DNA of 8,925 nucleotides from an uncultured Dictyoglomus sp. (lineage in GTDB: Bacteria > Dictyoglomota > Dictyoglomia > Dictyoglomales > Dictyoglomaceae): NCBI GenBank assembly GCA_938039765.1, contig CALHTV010000075.1, positions 1-8,925 on the forward strand, read 5' to 3'. Shown here piece by piece: positions 7,290 through 8,925 of this stretch. The notes beneath the pieces are model-generated. The model worked only from the letters and a program-made list of their open reading frames with translations, searched no databases and was not told where the DNA came from. The first letter of the stretch is position 1. Each line of letters starts with the position of its first letter. The position numbers and the translations under genes are program-made.

Positions 7290-7823
7290 TTATGTTTTTA
7301 CTATCAAATAAATCCCTAAACCTATTATTCCTGAGACTAAGAATATCCTTGTAAGACTCCATTTATACCTATATCCAAGAAAAAGAGCAAATAAGAATAT
7401 TAAAAATTCTGGTAAATCTAATATAGACTCTTTTAATATGCTATAAGTTCCTGACAGTATCAAGGCAAAAGTAAGAGGGGTTAAAAGGGATAAATATAAA
7501 TCAACTTTCTCTTTACCTATATTATGTATGAAAATGCTTGTTAGGTAAACAAGAAGAAAGGGTGCAATTACTGAGAACAGAGTGGCAATTAAACCTCCTA
7601 TAATTCCAGCCATCTTATATCCTATGAAAGTAGCAGCATTAATTGCTATAGGGCCCGGAGTTACCTGAGAAATAGCAAGAATATCAATAAATTGAAGATC
7701 TGTTAACCACTTTTCTTCTACAACCACTAAATGTCTTATAAGCGCAATTATAGAGTATCCTCCCCCAAATCCAAAAAGTCCAATAGTAAAAAATACTCTC
7801 ACTAATGCCTGCAAAATACCCAT
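7290..7823 (-). CDS. Chromate transporter family protein, short-chain CHR, second of the pair
   Basis: A 177-aa integral membrane protein of the CHR family (chromate ion transporter). Typical blocks are GLFGFGGGYSIIALI (residues 15-29) and QVTPGPIAINAATFIGYK (53-70), with the conserved PGP at 56-58. Several hydrophobic helices follow. The length is about half that of classical long-chain ChrA. Short-chain CHR proteins are known to be encoded as adjacent pairs whose products correspond to the two halves of the long form and act together. This gene overlaps its partner by 22 nt and has GGGAG about 10 nt before its ATG. The expected role is efflux of chromate or a similar oxyanion. Actual substrate and direction are not shown by the sequence. 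Confidence 0.9.
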   Translation of the reverse strand: MGILQALVRVFFTIGLFGFGGGYSIIALIRHLVVVEEKWLTDLQFIDILAISQVTPGPIAINAATFIGYKMAGIIGGLIATLFSVIAPFLLVYLTSIFIHNIGKEKVDLYLSLLTPLTFALILSGTYSILKESILDLPEFLIFLFALFLGYRYKWSLTRIFLVSGIIGLGIYLIVKT

Positions 7824-8332
7824 AAAATTATAACTCCCAAAGATAAAAGAATTACATAGACGGGATTAATCTTTAATATGATCAAACCAAAAGACAAGAG
7901 AAAAAAAGAAAACAGTCTAACAAGAGTCCACTTTCTTTTCTTAAAAAGCTCGTAAATAGCAAGTACCATTGCTGCTGCAATGGCCGGTCTTAAACCATAA
8001 AATATCCCTTGAATTATTCTTGTTTTTTCGATACTGAGAAAAAACATAGCAATCATTAGAATTGAAATAAAAGAAGGTAAAACTACTGCAAGACCACATA
8101 AAATTGCTCCTTTGGTTCTTTTTAATCTATACCCTACTGCTACTGCCAAATTGAAAGCTATAGGACCTGGAAAAAGCTGAGCTAAAGTTAGGGTTTTCAT
8201 AAATTCTTCCTCTTCCATCCAATTTCTCTTTTTAACAATTTCTTCCATAAAAAGTGGAACCATAACATATCCCCCACCAAGAGTAAGCCAACCTATTTTT
8301 AAAAATACTAAAAATAAATCCCATATTTCCAT
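7802..8332 (-). CDS. Chromate transporter family protein, short-chain CHR, first of the pair
   Basis: A 176-aa membrane protein with the CHR hallmark blocks GWLTLGGGYVMVPL (residues 14-27) and LFPGPIAFNLAVAVGYR (53-69). Hydrophobic segments lie near residues 6-27, 78-100, 110-127 and 138-173, and LRPAIAAAM sits in a later helix. It pairs with the overlapping downstream gene as the two half-length subunits of a CHR transporter. The start is well fixed: the family N-terminus begins at MEIWDLF, and only two codons upstream (ATA, CTC) there is an in-frame TAG. No Shine-Dalgarno is visible, and a perfect TATAAT ends 8 nt before the ATG, which suggests a leaderless message. Confidence 0.9.
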   Translation of the reverse strand: MEIWDLFLVFLKIGWLTLGGGYVMVPLFMEEIVKKRNWMEEEEFMKTLTLAQLFPGPIAFNLAVAVGYRLKRTKGAILCGLAVVLPSFISILMIAMFFLSIEKTRIIQGIFYGLRPAIAAAMVLAIYELFKKRKWTLVRLFSFFLLSFGLIILKINPVYVILLSLGVIILWVFCRH

Positions 8333-8340
8333 GAGTATCT

Positions 8341-8346
8341 ATTATA
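8341..8346 (-). promoter_or_regulatory. -10 element TATAAT of the CHR pair, implying a leaderless transcript
   Basis: A consensus TATAAT on the minus strand is followed by AGATACTC and then the ATG at 8332. Normal start-site spacing puts the first transcribed base within about two nucleotides of the ATG. The matching -35 region (around 8363-8370) is only a T-run, so the promoter may depend on upstream A/T-tracts or an activator. Confidence 0.5.
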
Positions 8347-8350
8347 AGCC

Positions 8351-8362
8351 TTAATATATTAA
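8351..8362. repeat. 12-bp perfect palindrome TTAATATATTAA
   Basis: The sequence reads identically on both strands and sits just upstream of the CHR -10 box, between -10 and -35. It could be a repressor operator. It could equally be a chance product of A/T-only DNA. Confidence 0.35.
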
Positions 8363-8405
8363 AAAAACATTAAAAAACATCAAGTTTTATGATAAAATCA
8401 AAAAA
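8361..8405. other. A-tract-rich, possibly curved DNA in the divergent intergenic region
   Basis: The 9-mer AAAAAACAT occurs twice, at 8362-8370 and 8372-8380, exactly 10 bp apart. Further A/T tracts follow at 8385-8388, 8394-8397 and 8400-8405. The near-helical phase of the first two or three tracts is the pattern associated with intrinsic bending, and such DNA often stimulates flanking promoters. Confidence 0.4.
8370..8398 (+). promoter_or_regulatory. Candidate promoter for the right-hand unknown gene
   Basis: TTAAAA (8370-8375) and TAAAAT (8393-8398) are 17 nt apart, with TGA directly before the -10 hexamer giving an extended -10. The transcript would start near 8405, leaving a leader of about 48 nt before the ATG at 8453. 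The same extended TGn-TAAAAT arrangement appears before uxaE. Confidence 0.45.
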
Positions 8406-8452
8406 GTCATAATTTAAGCAAGAGCGATAAAAAAATAAAGGGGGAACAGAAA

Positions 8453-8925
8453 ATGAGATTTCCAAAAGGAAAACCAATCTATGAAGATACCCCTTCAGGC
8501 CTTATTAATTTAAAAGAACTGGTAGCTTGGATAAGAATGGAAAAGTTTAATGGAATACTAGAGGGAAAAGTCTCAGATATAAAAACTCAGATATTAATTA
8601 CCGAAGGAGAACCAAGAAGAGCTTTTACCTATAAAAACAATACTTTAATACTTAAAGACGAAGAGGCTATTGACTCTTTTATCACTGATGCTATGATGAG
8701 AGTAGCCTATATCTCATTATATGTATTAGAAGACAAGCTTATTAAAAGTTTACTCCTTAAGTTATTCTTAAATCCTACCTTAAAGGGAGATTTAAAAATC
8801 TTTGATCCCTCAGGAATCATCGAGAAATGTTTAGAAAAAGAAAACATCTCACACCTTAATTTAGAGGTGGCTTCTAATAATTACCATTTTTTATTCTATG
8901 ATGGAAAATATTTAGGTTATTACAA
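8453..8925 (+). CDS. Protein of unknown function (3' partial)
   Basis: An open frame begins at ATG 8453 (MRFPKGKPIYEDTPSG), with GGGGGA (8440-8445) about 7 nt before it, and stays open for 157 codons to the window edge. I do not recognise the family. No signal peptide or membrane segment is visible. The N-terminal part (INLKELVAWIRMEKFNGILEG, then ILITEGEPRRAFTYKNN) has the alternating pattern of small domains in which a helix and 'F-x-G-x-x-x-G' strand are followed by 'L-x-I-x-x-G-x-x-x-x-A', seen in some regulatory or signalling proteins. This is a weak resemblance only. A leucine- and lysine-rich helical stretch (around residues 86-108) follows, and then strands ending near FLFYDGKYLGYY. 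It is transcribed divergently from the CHR pair. Codon use matches its neighbours. Confidence 0.75.
   Translation, partial: MRFPKGKPIYEDTPSGLINLKELVAWIRMEKFNGILEGKVSDIKTQILITEGEPRRAFTYKNNTLILKDEEAIDSFITDAMMRVAYISLYVLEDKLIKSLLLKLFLNPTLKGDLKIFDPSGIIEKCLEKENISHLNLEVASNNYHFLFYDGKYLGYY

Noticed and set aside
7802..7823. The two CHR genes as a frameshifted single long-chain chrA
   Set aside because: Each half has its own start region and complete GGGY and PGP blocks, and paired half-size genes are a known arrangement.
1..8925. tRNA, rRNA, CRISPR array, insertion sequence or riboswitch
   Set aside because: I found no cloverleaf-like segment, regularly spaced repeats, transposase or terminal inverted repeats, and the untranslated leaders are too short for a recognisable riboswitch.

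Overview
This is a compact, AT-rich bacterial window. The genes are nearly end to end, Shine-Dalgarno sequences are strong (GGAGG type), and A/T-ending codons dominate with many AGA and ATA codons. The gene content (a uxaE-type tagaturonate epimerase beside gluconate and 6-phosphogluconate genes, plus a CehA-type PHP hydrolase) suggests an anaerobic, sugar-fermenting thermophile. Dictyoglomus is my best guess; a Thermotogae member or thermophilic Firmicute is possible. This is inference from style and content, because no marker gene is present.

Layout. The left edge (3-968, + strand) holds the 3' part of a CehA/McbA-type PHP metallohydrolase. It ends at a perfect 13-bp hairpin that also lies directly behind the stop codon of the converging neighbour. 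From 7190 down to 970, five minus-strand genes form one tight operon. In transcription order they are uxaE (tagaturonate-fructuronate epimerase), a D-2-hydroxyacid dehydrogenase, an FGGY sugar kinase (probably gluconate kinase), gnd (6-phosphogluconate dehydrogenase) and an SDR resembling the short-chain fructuronate reductases. The junctions are a shared TAATG, a 19-nt overlap, and two 17-nt gaps that each contain a strong SD. A promoter with an extended -10 precedes uxaE.

Upstream of the operon on the same strand (8332-7290) is an overlapping pair of short chromate-transporter (CHR) genes. Their promoter places a perfect TATAAT so close to the first ATG that the mRNA would be essentially leaderless. 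A 120-bp divergent, A-tract-rich region (8333-8452) separates this pair from a plus-strand gene of unknown function (8453 to beyond 8925), which runs off the right edge.

How the genes fit together. UxaE interconverts tagaturonate and fructuronate, and the SDR would reduce fructuronate to mannonate, feeding the KDG route. The dehydrogenase, kinase and Gnd would form a second branch: 2-keto-aldonate to gluconate to 6-phosphogluconate to ribulose 5-phosphate. Uronate isomerase, mannonate dehydratase, KDG kinase and aldolase, sugar uptake and a dedicated regulator are not in the window and must lie elsewhere if the pathway is complete. The CHR pair has no obvious metabolic link to the operon.
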